Shown: positions 25,501 through 34,377, counted from the stretch's first letter. The stretch: 62,188 nucleotides of DNA from Zunongwangia pacifica (GCF_023499215.1 NZ_JAKHSK010000029.1:1-62188), one strand, 5' to 3'. Notes: generated from the sequence alone by a model not told the origin. A program made the numbers and translations.

Positions 25501-25812
25501 GTTTTGGGTATTATTCCCAAGTTGAATAGTTTTAGATTCAAACCCCATATATGAAATCACCAGAGATTTAATATTAGGGTCGACCCTCAGTTCAAAATTT
25601 CCATCAAAATCGGTGGTTGTTCCCAGCATGGCTCCCTGAAGAATACCTTTCTCGTCCGTTTGATTGCCAATCATAGAGGAGGAAACATAGACAGAAGCTC
25701 CGACAACCGGCATTCCATCTTTATCTCCCACTACGGTACCAGAAACCAGAACCTGATCCTGAGCCATAAGTGCCAATGGCATAAATATTAACAAGTAGAT
25801 TAATCTTTTCAT
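22519..25812 (-). CDS. SusC/RagA-family TonB-linked outer-membrane transporter
   Basis: The 1097-residue protein has a signal peptide (YLLIFMPLALMAQ) and a carboxypeptidase-like domain (~25-115). The plug has the TonB-family sequence GVATVDQMLTGQLPGVMV and ITVLKDASATSIYGARAANGVIVITSKKG. A ~22-strand barrel follows. There is no STN domain, so it is not expected to signal to an anti-sigma factor; regulation is more likely through the LytSR pair upstream. It starts 3 bp after the protease stop, a tight operon. Confidence 0.95.
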   Translation of the reverse strand: MKRLIYLLIFMPLALMAQDQVLVSGTVVGDKDGMPVVGASVYVSSSMIGNQTDEKGILQGAMLGTTTDFDGNFELRVDPNIKSLVISYMGFESKTIQLGNNTQNLKINLKESSENLDEVIITGYQKIEKRKATSSYAKIDVSEIEQAGVATVDQMLTGQLPGVMVQPTTGAPGAPSKISIRGIATLNGSSDPLWVLDGIPLQGDDIPEDFRDKDNIDNLQSSPIAGLNPGDIESITVLKDASATSIYGARAANGVIVITSKKGKKGAMRINTNANVFVTQRPDFSKLNLMDSSQKVDFELYLAGRSDLTYQHNRGAVARILNNYNQYDIFQDNGFDAISSAAQNAINELRNVNTNWGKELYQMAVNQQYTLSISGGSENNDYYFSAGLFDEQGTTIGTGQKRFNITLKDNFSITDKLKVGVALFGSQNRTSSYITGADAYTNPAYYARHANPYLQLTDANGNYVYDPDLVERSDLNLNYNVLEERRNTDHEYKANSLKSIFNIDYDFNDDLKFSTQLGLQLDFNSTEKFSDRNSYYTRKYRQRSQYSVTGGYDYFMPEGGIIQNWNADVFQYNWKTTANYNTIFNKRHELDLMLGTEFRQNKNTEIHTKGFGFNSNTLTTIPITNELALENSLFDTYKKTYNENVFASFYGTASYTLDRKYTVFGSLRYDGSNLFGVNPKYRYLPIWSFAGSWNLDKEDFMANIPAIDVFKLRASYGVQGNIDKSTSPFVVGIYDNVSILPGTNEEVIRATNAPNPNLRWEKTTSSNIGFDMSLFNNRVFLTGDYYSRKSTDLIGLRSIPLENGYNFISTNWATVSNKGYELSINTTNINTPNFRWTSGLNISHNKSVVEDIEIPENNLKPSLKGYSVNAIFALKTAGLDSNGLPLFWQNGRKVTAVEFYNLEEGVDGSQLSREDHRNLYTYAGDGMPKFTGGFRNTFAYKQFDLRVLTNFNIKQTVRAEPTYNPTQAQPGSNYNTDILKAGTGKYPALIGANSPGFNTNLLYSWYNTYDAGNTYRDLDIWLKDISYIRISSIRLSYALPKKQLERLRISGLNFNLEARNMFVIGTDYDGYFDPETYGSLYAQPIPKIISAGFNLSL

Positions 25813-25815
25813 TTT

Positions 25816-28380
25816 CTAATTATTAAGATTGTATTCTATTCGAGATATTAAATCCCTATAGTGTGCTTTAGTTATTTCATCTCCCTTATTTTTTTTCTTT
25901 TTAAGGAGCTTTAGTATTTTTTCAAGGGCATATCTTTTACTGGTACTCGCATCAGATACCCTTGGGATATAGGAGAAATGAACATTTTTAAAATTCCTGT
26001 CGTCATCAGAAAATGTATGTTCTTTGGTTTTCTTCAACAGCTCATTTCGATCTACTGTAAGTACGTCTACATAATTTTTCTGCGTAATTCTATCGAACCT
26101 GTTCAGGTGTTTATTCTTTTTTGTGTTTTTGAAAATGGCTTCAAAAAGCTGATTAAAGAGATATTCCTCGGTAAACACCTCTGTTTCCTTCTTCGCAAGA
26201 ATTTCATTTTCCGTGATTCTCATCAACCGATCTGTTTTCAACAACGCGTAGATCATATTAGTCTGATAGATCCGCTGCATGGAAACGGGCGAATAATAAC
26301 GTTCTCCATCAGGCGCGTCCCTCTCCGCAAATACTTTATCAATCATATCAGGTGTAAATAACCATTCCTGAGGAAGTATGGCATTTTCTACCAAATATTG
26401 CAGTGCTTCTTTTTGCAGTTGAGCAGGTACCGGCTGATAAGCTTCCTTTCCATCCCCATATACGGTATTATTGAGGTAGATACCACCAATATTGGCCATC
26501 ACATGTTTACTATAAAGTTCCCATTGATCTATGACTGCCTTATATAATTTCGAAGCTTTATAATAATCCTGTCCCTCTTCTCTTGTCCATTCCAGAATAT
26601 TAGGCATTATCCGTTTAAGATTTTTTAGCCCATATTCACTAGCTTTTACAGCATTATCACCAAGATCTTCACTTTGTGATCTTGGATCAACAATACTCAT
26701 TTGTTGGGCTCCATAGAAATACAACGGGTCATTTTCATGTTTACGGATCCATTTATTGGTAAGAGCCAATTCTTTATGTGCTGTTTCGGTTCCTGTCCAT
26801 CTATATCCCCAATCAATTGCATACTTATCATAGACTCCGATCTTAGGAGTTATATCTACGACACTATCCTCCGGTTGTGCTACATAATTAAAACGTGCAT
26901 AATCCATAATGGAAGGAGCTGTCCCTCCCATTCTTGAGGTAAAACTTTTAGATCGTAATGAATCCACCGGATAACTATAAGAAGCCCCCATATTATGTTT
27001 AAGGCCAAAGGTATGTCCTACCTCATGAGAAGAAACAAAGCGTATCGCTTCTCCCATATGTTTTTCTGAAAAAGTATTTGCTCTGGCCGCAGCATCGATC
27101 ACTCCAGTCTGTACACGAATCCAGGAATGAAGTCCTTTCATCAGGTTATGCCACCAAATAATATCAGACTCTAAAATTTCTCCACTTCTGGGATCAACTA
27201 CTGAAGGTCCCATAGCATTTTGCTGTTCAGAAGCCGCATAGGTAATCACGGAATACCGCACATCATCAATATCGAAGTCTTTATCTTCTGCAGAAGGGAT
27301 TTTCACCTGAACGGCATTTTTAAACCCGGCTTCTTCAAAAGCTACATTCCAGTCCAAAACACCTTGCTCAATGAAGGGAACCCATTGTTTTGGAGTAGAA
27401 GGATCTACATAATAAACGATAGGCTTTTTAGGTTCTACAAGAATCCCTTGCTTATACTTCTGTATATCTTCCTCCCTGGGTTCCAATCGCCATCGGGTAA
27501 TAAGCTTTCTGGATTCTACTTCCTGTTGCGTATCGGAAAAATATTCCATTGGGGTGGAAAAATATCCAATTCGCTTATCTCCGAATCGAGGTTTCATCAC
27601 TTCTTTCGGCAGCAATACTATATTTGTTGTAACTCCTATAGAAAGTGGTAAAGCGGGACCACCACCTTCACTAACCGAGGTTGTAAGTAAAGATTTCGCA
27701 ACAATATTTTTTGGAAAAGTCTTGACTGTTTCGATAAGGGATAAATTCGTCTTAATACTTCCGCCCAGACCGGTATTTGCCAGGACATCACTAAAACTTT
27801 TTTCTTTTCCACTAAAAATTTTATTGACTTTAAAAATACTGGAGGTTGAATCCGTATTTTGTGTGGTTATATCGAACTCCTCAATGATGGACTCACTGAA
27901 GTTATCTTTAACCGATAAGCTTATTGCGGCATTCTTTGGCGATTGCACTCTAGGGTTTATAGTTTTGACCCAGACTTTATTTCGGGTAGTATCTTTATAA
28001 AATCTAACCAGTTTGGTTTCAAAAGCCATCCCTTTATTAAGTCCGTGACCATTTAAAGCATAAGGAACACTGGAGATTTTATTTACAATGAGTAAATCCT
28101 TGGACATTAAGCTATCAGGTATTTCAAAATAATACTCATCTTCTATAGTATATATATTAAATAATCCTTTTCGCTGCTTTCCTTCCTTAAGAAACTTCTG
28201 ATAATTAAGTTCATCACTATCCAGCTTTGTGGAATCTTCACTAGTTTCTTTAATCTCTTTTTTCTCCTTATTTTCCTTTTTTTCTTCCTGCGCATGAGCC
28301 CTTATTCCGGTACTAAAAAAAGCCACCAGTGTAATTACCGCCCATTGATGAATGTTTAAATTCAATAAGAATTTTTTCAT
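25816..28380 (-). CDS. exported metzincin-type protease (DUF5117/DUF4953)
   Basis: The 854-residue protein has a signal segment (AVITLVAFFSTGIRAHAQ) and a lysine/glutamate-rich linker. A DUF5117-like region follows, then a zincin domain with HEVGHTFGLKH (about residues 451-461), a full HExxHxxGxxH site, and a Met-turn-like PSIMDYARFNY. It would cut peptides or proteins outside the cytoplasm and feed the SusCD pair encoded 3 bp downstream. A pair of direct repeats 59-88 bp upstream is a candidate LytTR target. Confidence 0.9.
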   Translation of the reverse strand: MKKFLLNLNIHQWAVITLVAFFSTGIRAHAQEEKKENKEKKEIKETSEDSTKLDSDELNYQKFLKEGKQRKGLFNIYTIEDEYYFEIPDSLMSKDLLIVNKISSVPYALNGHGLNKGMAFETKLVRFYKDTTRNKVWVKTINPRVQSPKNAAISLSVKDNFSESIIEEFDITTQNTDSTSSIFKVNKIFSGKEKSFSDVLANTGLGGSIKTNLSLIETVKTFPKNIVAKSLLTTSVSEGGGPALPLSIGVTTNIVLLPKEVMKPRFGDKRIGYFSTPMEYFSDTQQEVESRKLITRWRLEPREEDIQKYKQGILVEPKKPIVYYVDPSTPKQWVPFIEQGVLDWNVAFEEAGFKNAVQVKIPSAEDKDFDIDDVRYSVITYAASEQQNAMGPSVVDPRSGEILESDIIWWHNLMKGLHSWIRVQTGVIDAAARANTFSEKHMGEAIRFVSSHEVGHTFGLKHNMGASYSYPVDSLRSKSFTSRMGGTAPSIMDYARFNYVAQPEDSVVDITPKIGVYDKYAIDWGYRWTGTETAHKELALTNKWIRKHENDPLYFYGAQQMSIVDPRSQSEDLGDNAVKASEYGLKNLKRIMPNILEWTREEGQDYYKASKLYKAVIDQWELYSKHVMANIGGIYLNNTVYGDGKEAYQPVPAQLQKEALQYLVENAILPQEWLFTPDMIDKVFAERDAPDGERYYSPVSMQRIYQTNMIYALLKTDRLMRITENEILAKKETEVFTEEYLFNQLFEAIFKNTKKNKHLNRFDRITQKNYVDVLTVDRNELLKKTKEHTFSDDDRNFKNVHFSYIPRVSDASTSKRYALEKILKLLKKKKNKGDEITKAHYRDLISRIEYNLNN

Positions 28381-28438
28381 GAAATAGATTATTTAAAGTT
28401 TAAATATCTATTTGCTTAAGTGTTAATAAAAACCAAAT

Positions 28439-28468
28439 GGAGTGAACTCTTAAAAAAAAGGAGTGAAG
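28439..28468 (-). promoter_or_regulatory. candidate LytTR operator of the protease-susCD operon
   Basis: On the minus strand CTTCACTCC and GTTCACTCC are direct repeats exactly 21 bp apart (plus-strand copies GGAGTGAAC at 28439 and GGAGTGAAG at 28460). Eight of nine positions agree. The spacing fits LytTR dimers, and a LytTR gene lies just upstream in the same cluster. Confidence 0.6.
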
Positions 28469-28475
28469 TTTAGTA

Positions 28476-30077
28476 TTAGGATAACAGAGGAAGTATGCAA
28501 ATAAATTTATCTTCTACAATTTTTGTTTTAAAGCTATTAACTTCGTAATAATTATAAATATTCTTTAAATAAGTTAAGCCAATTTTATGACCTTCAATAT
28601 TTTTTTTCTTTTTAGGCGCATAGCTATTAGCTACTATTACATGAGTGGCATTAATTTCAACTTCTATATCTAAAGGCTTATTTTTTGTGATTTCATTATG
28701 CTTTATTGCATTTTCCACTAAAGTCTCCAAAGCTAGTACGGGAATTTTTTTATATAAAATCAGGTCATCACCGCTATGATCTGAAATCTTAATATTCAAA
28801 CTATTTTTAAATCGAATTTTATGTAGAAAAATATACTGTTTCAAAAAAGCTAATTCCTTCTTCAGGCTGGTTAGATTATCATCTCTATTCTCCAATAAAT
28901 AGCGATAAACATCAGCAAGTTGCAGTACGAATTTCTGAGACAGGTTTGGTTTGGTCTCAATAAGGTAATGCAATGAGTTCAGCGTATTAAAGAGAAAATG
29001 TGGGTTCATCTTCTTTTTGAGCTGACTAAGCTGCAATAGCGCATTTTCCCGTTGATAGTTTTCGTTTGCGGTAGCCAAATGTTCTTTTTCTTTAAGCACC
29101 CGTAAATTCTCTCTATACTCTTTTTTCAATTGAAACCTAGCAATAAGTAAAAGCAATATGAAAGTAATAAAAGCTAAAAAGCTAATCCAGGAAAAATACT
29201 GCTGTATTTCCCCGGTTGTATCCTGAAGATCGAAGTACATAAAATTAGCGACCACGATCAAGGCCTGATCCCCAATAATCACTTCGTCAAAATAGCGTAC
29301 GATGTCCAATCCTAGATATTGCGAAAATCCATTATCTATCAGCACCTCGCTATCAGGCTGGTTAAAGATGTCTGAAATAGCAAAGGAATCAAAATACGAG
29401 GGTATTTTGATTCCAATATTTTCAACTTCGGGATGCAGCAGACATATCCCGTTTTTATTAAAAACACTGGTATAAGAAGTACGTCCCTGATATTTTTCTG
29501 AGTAATATTTCCAAAAGGCCTTTAAGTCAACATCATATCCAACAATGATAGTAGTATCTTTATTTCTCTGAAAAACATACGCCTTACGGTTAAGCACTTT
29601 GTCACCAGTATTGATTATGGTATCTAAAGTTCCTTTAGGAGCTTGTAGCAATATTTCTTTGTACGGAACCGACTCCTCACCGAGTTTTTTATCTGATCTT
29701 AAATGTTCCGTTTTTTGAATCTCGTCCGGCGTGATGGTATATATATAACTACTGGTATTTACCGCGTTCGATAAAGCTAAATCACTTACAAAATTTAGTT
29801 TGTTGATTAAGCTACTTAGGGGAACATCTGAAGAGTCTTCAATAATATTTTTGGAATAGTTTAAAAAACTGTTCAGTTGTAAAAACTCAGAAGCTATATT
29901 ATTCTTTTTAGAATACAGGTCTGCCAGTCTTACATCTTCCATCAGATCGGAAGCCACAAAAGTTATTTTTGGGGTAATTAAAGAGCTTCCTATAAAAAAT
30001 GCTATAATAATCAGAACGCTTAGATAGAAATACTTTTGATGTTTTCTAAAGCGTCTTAAATAATTAATAAGTTCCAT
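28476..30077 (-). CDS. LytS-type sensor kinase with extracellular sensing domain
   Basis: The 533-residue protein has a first transmembrane helix (FYLSVLIIIAFFIGSSLI, ~17-35) and ~250 extracytoplasmic residues with a Cache/PAS-like pattern (GYDVDLKAFWKYYSEKYQGRTSYTSVF, ADFMYFDL-like end). A second helix (SWISFLAFITFILLLLIARF) leads to a His_kinase domain with KKMNPHFLFNTLNSLHYL. The ATPase part is short (ETLVENAIKHN, KIGLTYLKN). Unlike the 15.7 kb kinase it can sense an external ligand directly. It starts 1 bp after the LytTR gene. Confidence 0.9.
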   Translation of the reverse strand: MELINYLRRFRKHQKYFYLSVLIIIAFFIGSSLITPKITFVASDLMEDVRLADLYSKKNNIASEFLQLNSFLNYSKNIIEDSSDVPLSSLINKLNFVSDLALSNAVNTSSYIYTITPDEIQKTEHLRSDKKLGEESVPYKEILLQAPKGTLDTIINTGDKVLNRKAYVFQRNKDTTIIVGYDVDLKAFWKYYSEKYQGRTSYTSVFNKNGICLLHPEVENIGIKIPSYFDSFAISDIFNQPDSEVLIDNGFSQYLGLDIVRYFDEVIIGDQALIVVANFMYFDLQDTTGEIQQYFSWISFLAFITFILLLLIARFQLKKEYRENLRVLKEKEHLATANENYQRENALLQLSQLKKKMNPHFLFNTLNSLHYLIETKPNLSQKFVLQLADVYRYLLENRDDNLTSLKKELAFLKQYIFLHKIRFKNSLNIKISDHSGDDLILYKKIPVLALETLVENAIKHNEITKNKPLDIEVEINATHVIVANSYAPKKKKNIEGHKIGLTYLKNIYNYYEVNSFKTKIVEDKFICILPLLS

Positions 30078-30078
30078 T

Positions 30079-30855
30079 TTAATGATTTAACCACTCTTTA
30101 AAAGCGTTGATATTCATTGAGCTTATTAAAATAGGGTCATTACTACCGGGAGATGGGTTTAATTCAATTTTCAGTCGATTTTGACTGTATTTCACAATTG
30201 ATTTAATGGCGTTATGACTAATAATAAATTTCCTGTTGATCTTAAAAAATTCTTTTGGCGCCAGTTTATCTTCCAAATTTGAAATCGTACTATCATAAAG
30301 ATAAACTTGATGCTCCCTTGTAAACAAAAACAAAGATTTATTTTCTGCCATAAAATAGGCAATTTCTTCGCTTTTAATCGATATTAATTCTTCACCCTGA
30401 GAAACCAGGAAACGATTTTGAATTTTCGGGGATTGAAAATCCGGCAAAGTTGTTTGAATTCGTTCCAATAAACTCTCCACTTTATCGGATTCCCTCTTAT
30501 CTCCAACAAAGTTCATATATTTTTCAAGGGCTTTATCGAGTTTCTGTCTATTGTAAGGTTTAAGAAGGTAATCAATAGCAAAAAACTGGAAAGACTGCAC
30601 CGCGAAATGATCAAAAGCAGTGGTAAAAATGATGGGGATTTTAATATTTAATGCATTGAATATTTCAAAACTTTCTCCATCACCAAGGCTAATATCACTA
30701 AAAATCAGATCACATGAATGATTTGCAAACCATTCTTTAGCCTGTTTAATATTCTCTAACCTGGCCGCAATTGTAATGTCATATTTTGACTTCAACAATA
30801 AACTCTCTAAGGAATCTGCGGCTAAATCTTCATCTTCAATAATAACGACTTTCAT
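30079..30855 (-). CDS. LytTR-family response regulator
   Basis: The 258-residue protein has a receiver domain (IIEDEDLAADS, D54 in IFSDISLGDG, YLLKPYNRQK). The LytTR domain has IAYFMAENKSLFLFTREH and FFKINRKFIISHNAIKSI. It is the first gene of the minus-strand cluster that continues with the sensor kinase, metalloprotease and SusCD. Its probable target is the 21-bp-spaced repeat pair upstream of the protease. Confidence 0.93.
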   Translation of the reverse strand: MKVVIIEDEDLAADSLESLLLKSKYDITIAARLENIKQAKEWFANHSCDLIFSDISLGDGESFEIFNALNIKIPIIFTTAFDHFAVQSFQFFAIDYLLKPYNRQKLDKALEKYMNFVGDKRESDKVESLLERIQTTLPDFQSPKIQNRFLVSQGEELISIKSEEIAYFMAENKSLFLFTREHQVYLYDSTISNLEDKLAPKEFFKINRKFIISHNAIKSIVKYSQNRLKIELNPSPGSNDPILISSMNINAFKEWLNH

Positions 30856-30882
30856 TGTAGGGATAATAGTCTTAAATGTTGA

Positions 30883-30927
30883 TTTTTAGTAATCTATTTT
30901 AAAAAAACTAGACAATATTACTAAAAA
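30883..30927. promoter_or_regulatory. inverted repeat upstream of the LytTR gene
   Basis: TTTTTAGTAAT (30883-30893) and ATTACTAAAAA (30917-30927) are perfect 11-bp arms 23 bp apart, starting 27 bp upstream of the LytTR ATG. This could be an operator for another regulator or a leader hairpin. It does not resemble the LytTR direct repeats. Confidence 0.4.
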
Positions 30928-31988
30928 CTAAGAAGTATAAATTCATTTTGATTGCTAATCTTTGGAATTTTAGGAATATGCACTATGTAACGCATTTATT
31001 TTTCATTTCCCTCAATCCTAAGTATCTCAAAAATGATTTTTTTAATTATTTATAAAAATCACAGGTCTACAACATCACTACTTTTAACCCTAATAATTTA
31101 TCTTATTGCCGTTTATAATACTTTCATTTCATGCATTTCTTTCCATAAAATCCTCATACAATACTGCCTGTCTTCAATAAGTAATCGTGTTTATACATAA
31201 TATAATAATACTAATTGAAAGCATCATCAGTTTTATTTTAAATCAATTATCTCTTTTTAAACGAAAACAATTTGATCAAGACGTCGCATTTATTATCCAC
31301 CCTGGAAAAGCGTAAAGCCGAAATCGAACAACAAATTGTTCAATTTGAACTCTAAAACTAGTATAGCATCAGAAAGCCTGCTCGTAAGAGCGGGTTCTCT
31401 TTTTTTAAACCTAATGGAATTTTTCCTAATTAAAAGAGTTAAATTTGATTTTTGTAATGGATTGGAAATTTTAAAAGTTGGTGTAGATCATCTAAGCCTT
31501 CCCATTTTCTTTATGGCTTTTAGTCCTAGTATTGCATATCTTTACATTATAATATAAATAGTTGGCTAATCCTTTAGATCAGTTGAAATAATTATTAGAT
31601 AACCTTTAACTACGAAAAATAAGCTTTCGCAACTATTTGAGCTGCCGCGTCTAAATAATTAATTAGGGTTAAAACAAATTGGTTTTAATTCTAAATTAGA
31701 TGTGGAAAAAGTCAATGAGCTGTCCTATATAGATGGTATTGAAAATTAAAAATCGAAGTTGCTTTATTAAAAAGAAGGATATTGAAGGGGTCTTAATTTT
31801 TGAAAATAAAAAAATTGGGAACCTGATCATCAGAAAATTTTCATGAAAGGTCAGATAAAAATTATGAGCTATTTACTACATTCAATTATTTAATTTTAAA
31901 CCGACAACTCAAAAGGCTATTTAGGTGAATATTTAATATTAAAACCAAACAACTATAGAAAATCATTTAAATCAGGTCACACATTTAT
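30928..31988. other. long intergenic region with decayed coding traces
   Basis: No intact gene is convincing. Short gene-like stretches remain on the plus strand: LIKTSHLLSTLEKRKAEIEQ followed by QIVQFEL and a stop (~31270-31355), then a terminator; and IGFNSKLDVEKVNELSYIDG followed by IEN and a stop (~31675-31749). They look like the ends of decayed genes. A 73-codon frame at 31336 runs through the terminator and is not credible. Confidence 0.35.
31371..31406 (+). terminator. rho-independent terminator of a decayed gene
   Basis: AGAAAGCCTGCTC, loop GTAA, GAGCGGGTTCT and seven T form a G+C-rich stem with one bulge. It follows the gene-like stretch ending at ~31355, marking a former transcription unit end. 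Confidence 0.7.
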
Positions 31989-33077
31989 ATGAAGATGAAA
32001 TCAATTTTCAGCAGGGATATTAGTAAAACAAAACAGTACGGCATAAGCATATCACTTATTTTAATCTCTTCCGTTAGTTCCTACTTTTTTCATGATCTTA
32101 TGGGCTATCGCGCTGTCGCACTGCTATTACTACTGACTGTGTCGATTTCAGCAGTTCTATTTGATATCCTTCCAGTACTGATCTGCGCGTTGCTAAGTGC
32201 GCTACTATTGAACTTTTTCTTTATTCCTCCTACCTTTACCTTCAAAATTGAGTCGGCAGAGGACGTCCTGATGTTTTTAATGTATTTACTCGTCGCAATG
32301 ATTAATGCGGTACTCACGATAAAAATCAGGCAATTTGAAAATAAAAAACGGGATGAAGAGGAAAAAGAAAAAACCATAGCCCTATACAATACCCTACTTA
32401 ATTCTTTATCGCACGAACTTCGAACACCCATTGCCACCATAATTGGTTCTGTGGATACTATTGTAGACAACGAGGATAAGCTATCTAAAAAAAATATTCA
32501 CGAACTTTATACAGAAATTGCCACCGCTGGAAGCCGATTAAACCGGCAGGTGGAAAACCTACTGAATATGAGTCGGCTTGACGCAGGTATGCTAAAACCT
32601 ACTTTTGATTGGGTAGACGTGAATGAACTCGTTTTTAAAGCTATAAAGGAAAGTGAACATTCCATAGAAAATACCAAAGTTATTTTTGAACCCAGTGAAA
32701 AAGTAGCTCTAATTTATTTAGATGGCGGGTTTTTAGAAATGATTCTTTATAATTTGATACATAATGCCATTCGCCATACACCAAAAAATTCAAATATTCT
32801 CATTAATTGTGGGTATAAAGATGAGAGATTAATCATCGATATTTCCGATAATGGTTTGGGATTTCCTAAAGAAGAAATAGATTTTGTATTCGATAAATTT
32901 TATAAGCTAAATGGAACAGCTACAGGAGGTACCGGATTGGGGCTTTCCATTGTTAAAGGTTTTACAGAAGCCCTAAACGGAAAAATAACGCTGGAAAACA
33001 AGAAAACCGGTGGCGCCCATTTCCGTCTGGAAATCCCTGCCCGAACTTCAACTTTAGATATTAAAGAAAATGAATAG
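31989..33077 (+). CDS. KdpD-like sensor histidine kinase, short form
   Basis: The 362-residue protein corresponds to the C-terminal half of KdpD. The DUF4118 membrane domain has four helices in the first ~115 residues (GISISLILISSVSSYFFH, AVALLLLLTVSISAVLF, LPVLICALLSALLLNFFFIPP, LMFLMYLLVAMINAVLTI). A HisKA domain with H142 in SLSHELRTP follows, then HATPase with DNGLGFP and GTGLGLSI. The N-terminal KdpD and universal-stress domains are missing. It overlaps the response-regulator gene by 8 bp. The context (TrkH, TrkA) points to potassium or turgor sensing. Confidence 0.9.
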   Translation: MKMKSIFSRDISKTKQYGISISLILISSVSSYFFHDLMGYRAVALLLLLTVSISAVLFDILPVLICALLSALLLNFFFIPPTFTFKIESAEDVLMFLMYLLVAMINAVLTIKIRQFENKKRDEEEKEKTIALYNTLLNSLSHELRTPIATIIGSVDTIVDNEDKLSKKNIHELYTEIATAGSRLNRQVENLLNMSRLDAGMLKPTFDWVDVNELVFKAIKESEHSIENTKVIFEPSEKVALIYLDGGFLEMILYNLIHNAIRHTPKNSNILINCGYKDERLIIDISDNGLGFPKEEIDFVFDKFYKLNGTATGGTGLGLSIVKGFTEALNGKITLENKKTGGAHFRLEIPARTSTLDIKENE

Positions 33078-33747
33078 CCCAAGTATTTTAATTATTGATG
33101 ACGAACCACAAATTCGGAAATTACTACAGATTAATTTAGAAAGTAACGATTATAAAGTCATCCAGGCAAGTACAGGAAAAGAAGGAATAACTTTGGCTGC
33201 CAATCATCGCCCAGATTTGATGCTATTGGATATAGGCCTCCCAGACCTTAGCGGTCATCAAGTATTAAAGAACTTACGGGAATGGAATAATAACCCCATT
33301 ATTATTCTATCCGTACAAAATAATGAAGCGGATATTATTGCTGCACTGGATAATGGGGCTACCGACTATCTTACGAAACCATTTCGTACGGGAGAATTAC
33401 TAGCTCGCATTCGCGCTGCTATCCGAAAAAATCAGCAGGTCGATAATAATTCTATTATTACTAGAGGATTGCTCACCATAGATTTGATCGCCAGAACGGT
33501 AAAAATAAATGATAGCATAATTAAACTGACTTCCACAGAATACTCCTTGCTTTCCATACTCGTTAAAAACGAAGGCAAAGTACTCACCCATCAATATTTA
33601 TTAAAAGAAGTTTGGGGAGAAAATTTTCAATATGAAACCCAATACTTGAGAGTTTTTATAGGTACACTTCGCAAAAAAATTGAGAAAAACCCCAATAATC
33701 CCAGTCATATTATTACTGAAAGTGGTATCGGATATAGGTTTCAATAA
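33070..33747 (+). CDS. KdpE/OmpR-family response regulator
   Basis: The 225-residue protein has a receiver (IIDDEP at 8-13, D54 in MLLDIGLPDL, YLTKPF) and an OmpR winged helix (LTSTEYSLLSILVKNEGKVL, YLRVFIGTLRKKIE, ESGIGYRFQ). It overlaps the kinase gene. A perfect 11-bp tandem repeat 100-120 bp upstream of the next gene is the pattern bound by OmpR-type dimers and contains TTTATA as in KdpE sites. It probably activates the downstream trk genes. Confidence 0.92.
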   Translation: MNSPSILIIDDEPQIRKLLQINLESNDYKVIQASTGKEGITLAANHRPDLMLLDIGLPDLSGHQVLKNLREWNNNPIIILSVQNNEADIIAALDNGATDYLTKPFRTGELLARIRAAIRKNQQVDNNSIITRGLLTIDLIARTVKINDSIIKLTSTEYSLLSILVKNEGKVLTHQYLLKEVWGENFQYETQYLRVFIGTLRKKIEKNPNNPSHIITESGIGYRFQ

Positions 33748-33904
33748 CTCCATATATAAAGAAATACTATCACTGTTTTCAAGCTACACTCAAAAAATAA
33801 GAGCTCTTTAAAGTTTTAAAATAGTAGTCCAAGATTGCAACCTACTGATTATCATATTACAAAAAATATAACTAAGAATTAAAATCACACTTCCCAATAT
33901 TCAG

Positions 33905-33926
33905 AAATCTTTATAAAATCTTTATA
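33905..33926 (+). promoter_or_regulatory. tandem 11-bp repeat, candidate KdpE-like operator
   Basis: AAATCTTTATA occurs twice in perfect tandem. OmpR/PhoB-family regulators bind direct repeats with an 11-bp period, and TTTATA resembles KdpE half-sites. It lies ~100 bp upstream of the small gene that leads into trkH. The rest of the 280-bp gap holds nothing else recognised. Confidence 0.6.
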
Positions 33927-34026
33927 CTTTCAGCTATAATTTTGATTTCTAGTACCGATTTTCCAACTCATCTTTGTCGTAAAGTTTAATTGTTGTACCC
34001 ATACTTAAACAATTATATCCTTAAAG

Positions 34027-34377
34027 ATGGAAAGAATGAGTGACCGGGAAAAATTATTTTTTGACCAGAAAAATTCAAAGATCTTAATTGACCTCTGCTT
34101 TTTGATAAATGGATTAAGACATCAATTAGCCACCGAAAAAGTAGCTGAATTTCGCAAGCTTTTGGAATGTGATTCCCTTATCCAAAAGAAAATAGACAAT
34201 TTGATTTCTTCCCAAACAGATAAAGAATACGCTCGTTATTTAGAAGAAGGAAAAACCAATGTGAGAAGTATTCTAGAAATCTGTAATAGCGAGCCAGGCC
34301 AGCATCTTTTGGATAAAGAAAAATTGAAAAAAGACCTCTTAAAAATCGAAAGTCTTCTAAACAAATTGTCTACTTAA
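34027..34377 (+). CDS. small helical protein, function unknown
   Basis: The 116-residue protein is soluble, charged and mainly helical (SKILIDLCFLINGLRHQLATEKVAEF, LDKEKLKKDLLKIESLLNKL). It has no signal peptide or known motif. It lies 12 bp upstream of trkH and downstream of the KdpDE-like pair, so it may be an accessory of the potassium system. I do not recognise the family. Confidence 0.65.
   Translation: MERMSDREKLFFDQKNSKILIDLCFLINGLRHQLATEKVAEFRKLLECDSLIQKKIDNLISSQTDKEYARYLEEGKTNVRSILEICNSEPGQHLLDKEKLKKDLLKIESLLNKLST

Noticed and set aside
31336-31557. 73-codon open frame as a gene
   Set aside because: It runs through a strong terminator hairpin, has a composition unlike neighbours, and has no recognisable domain.
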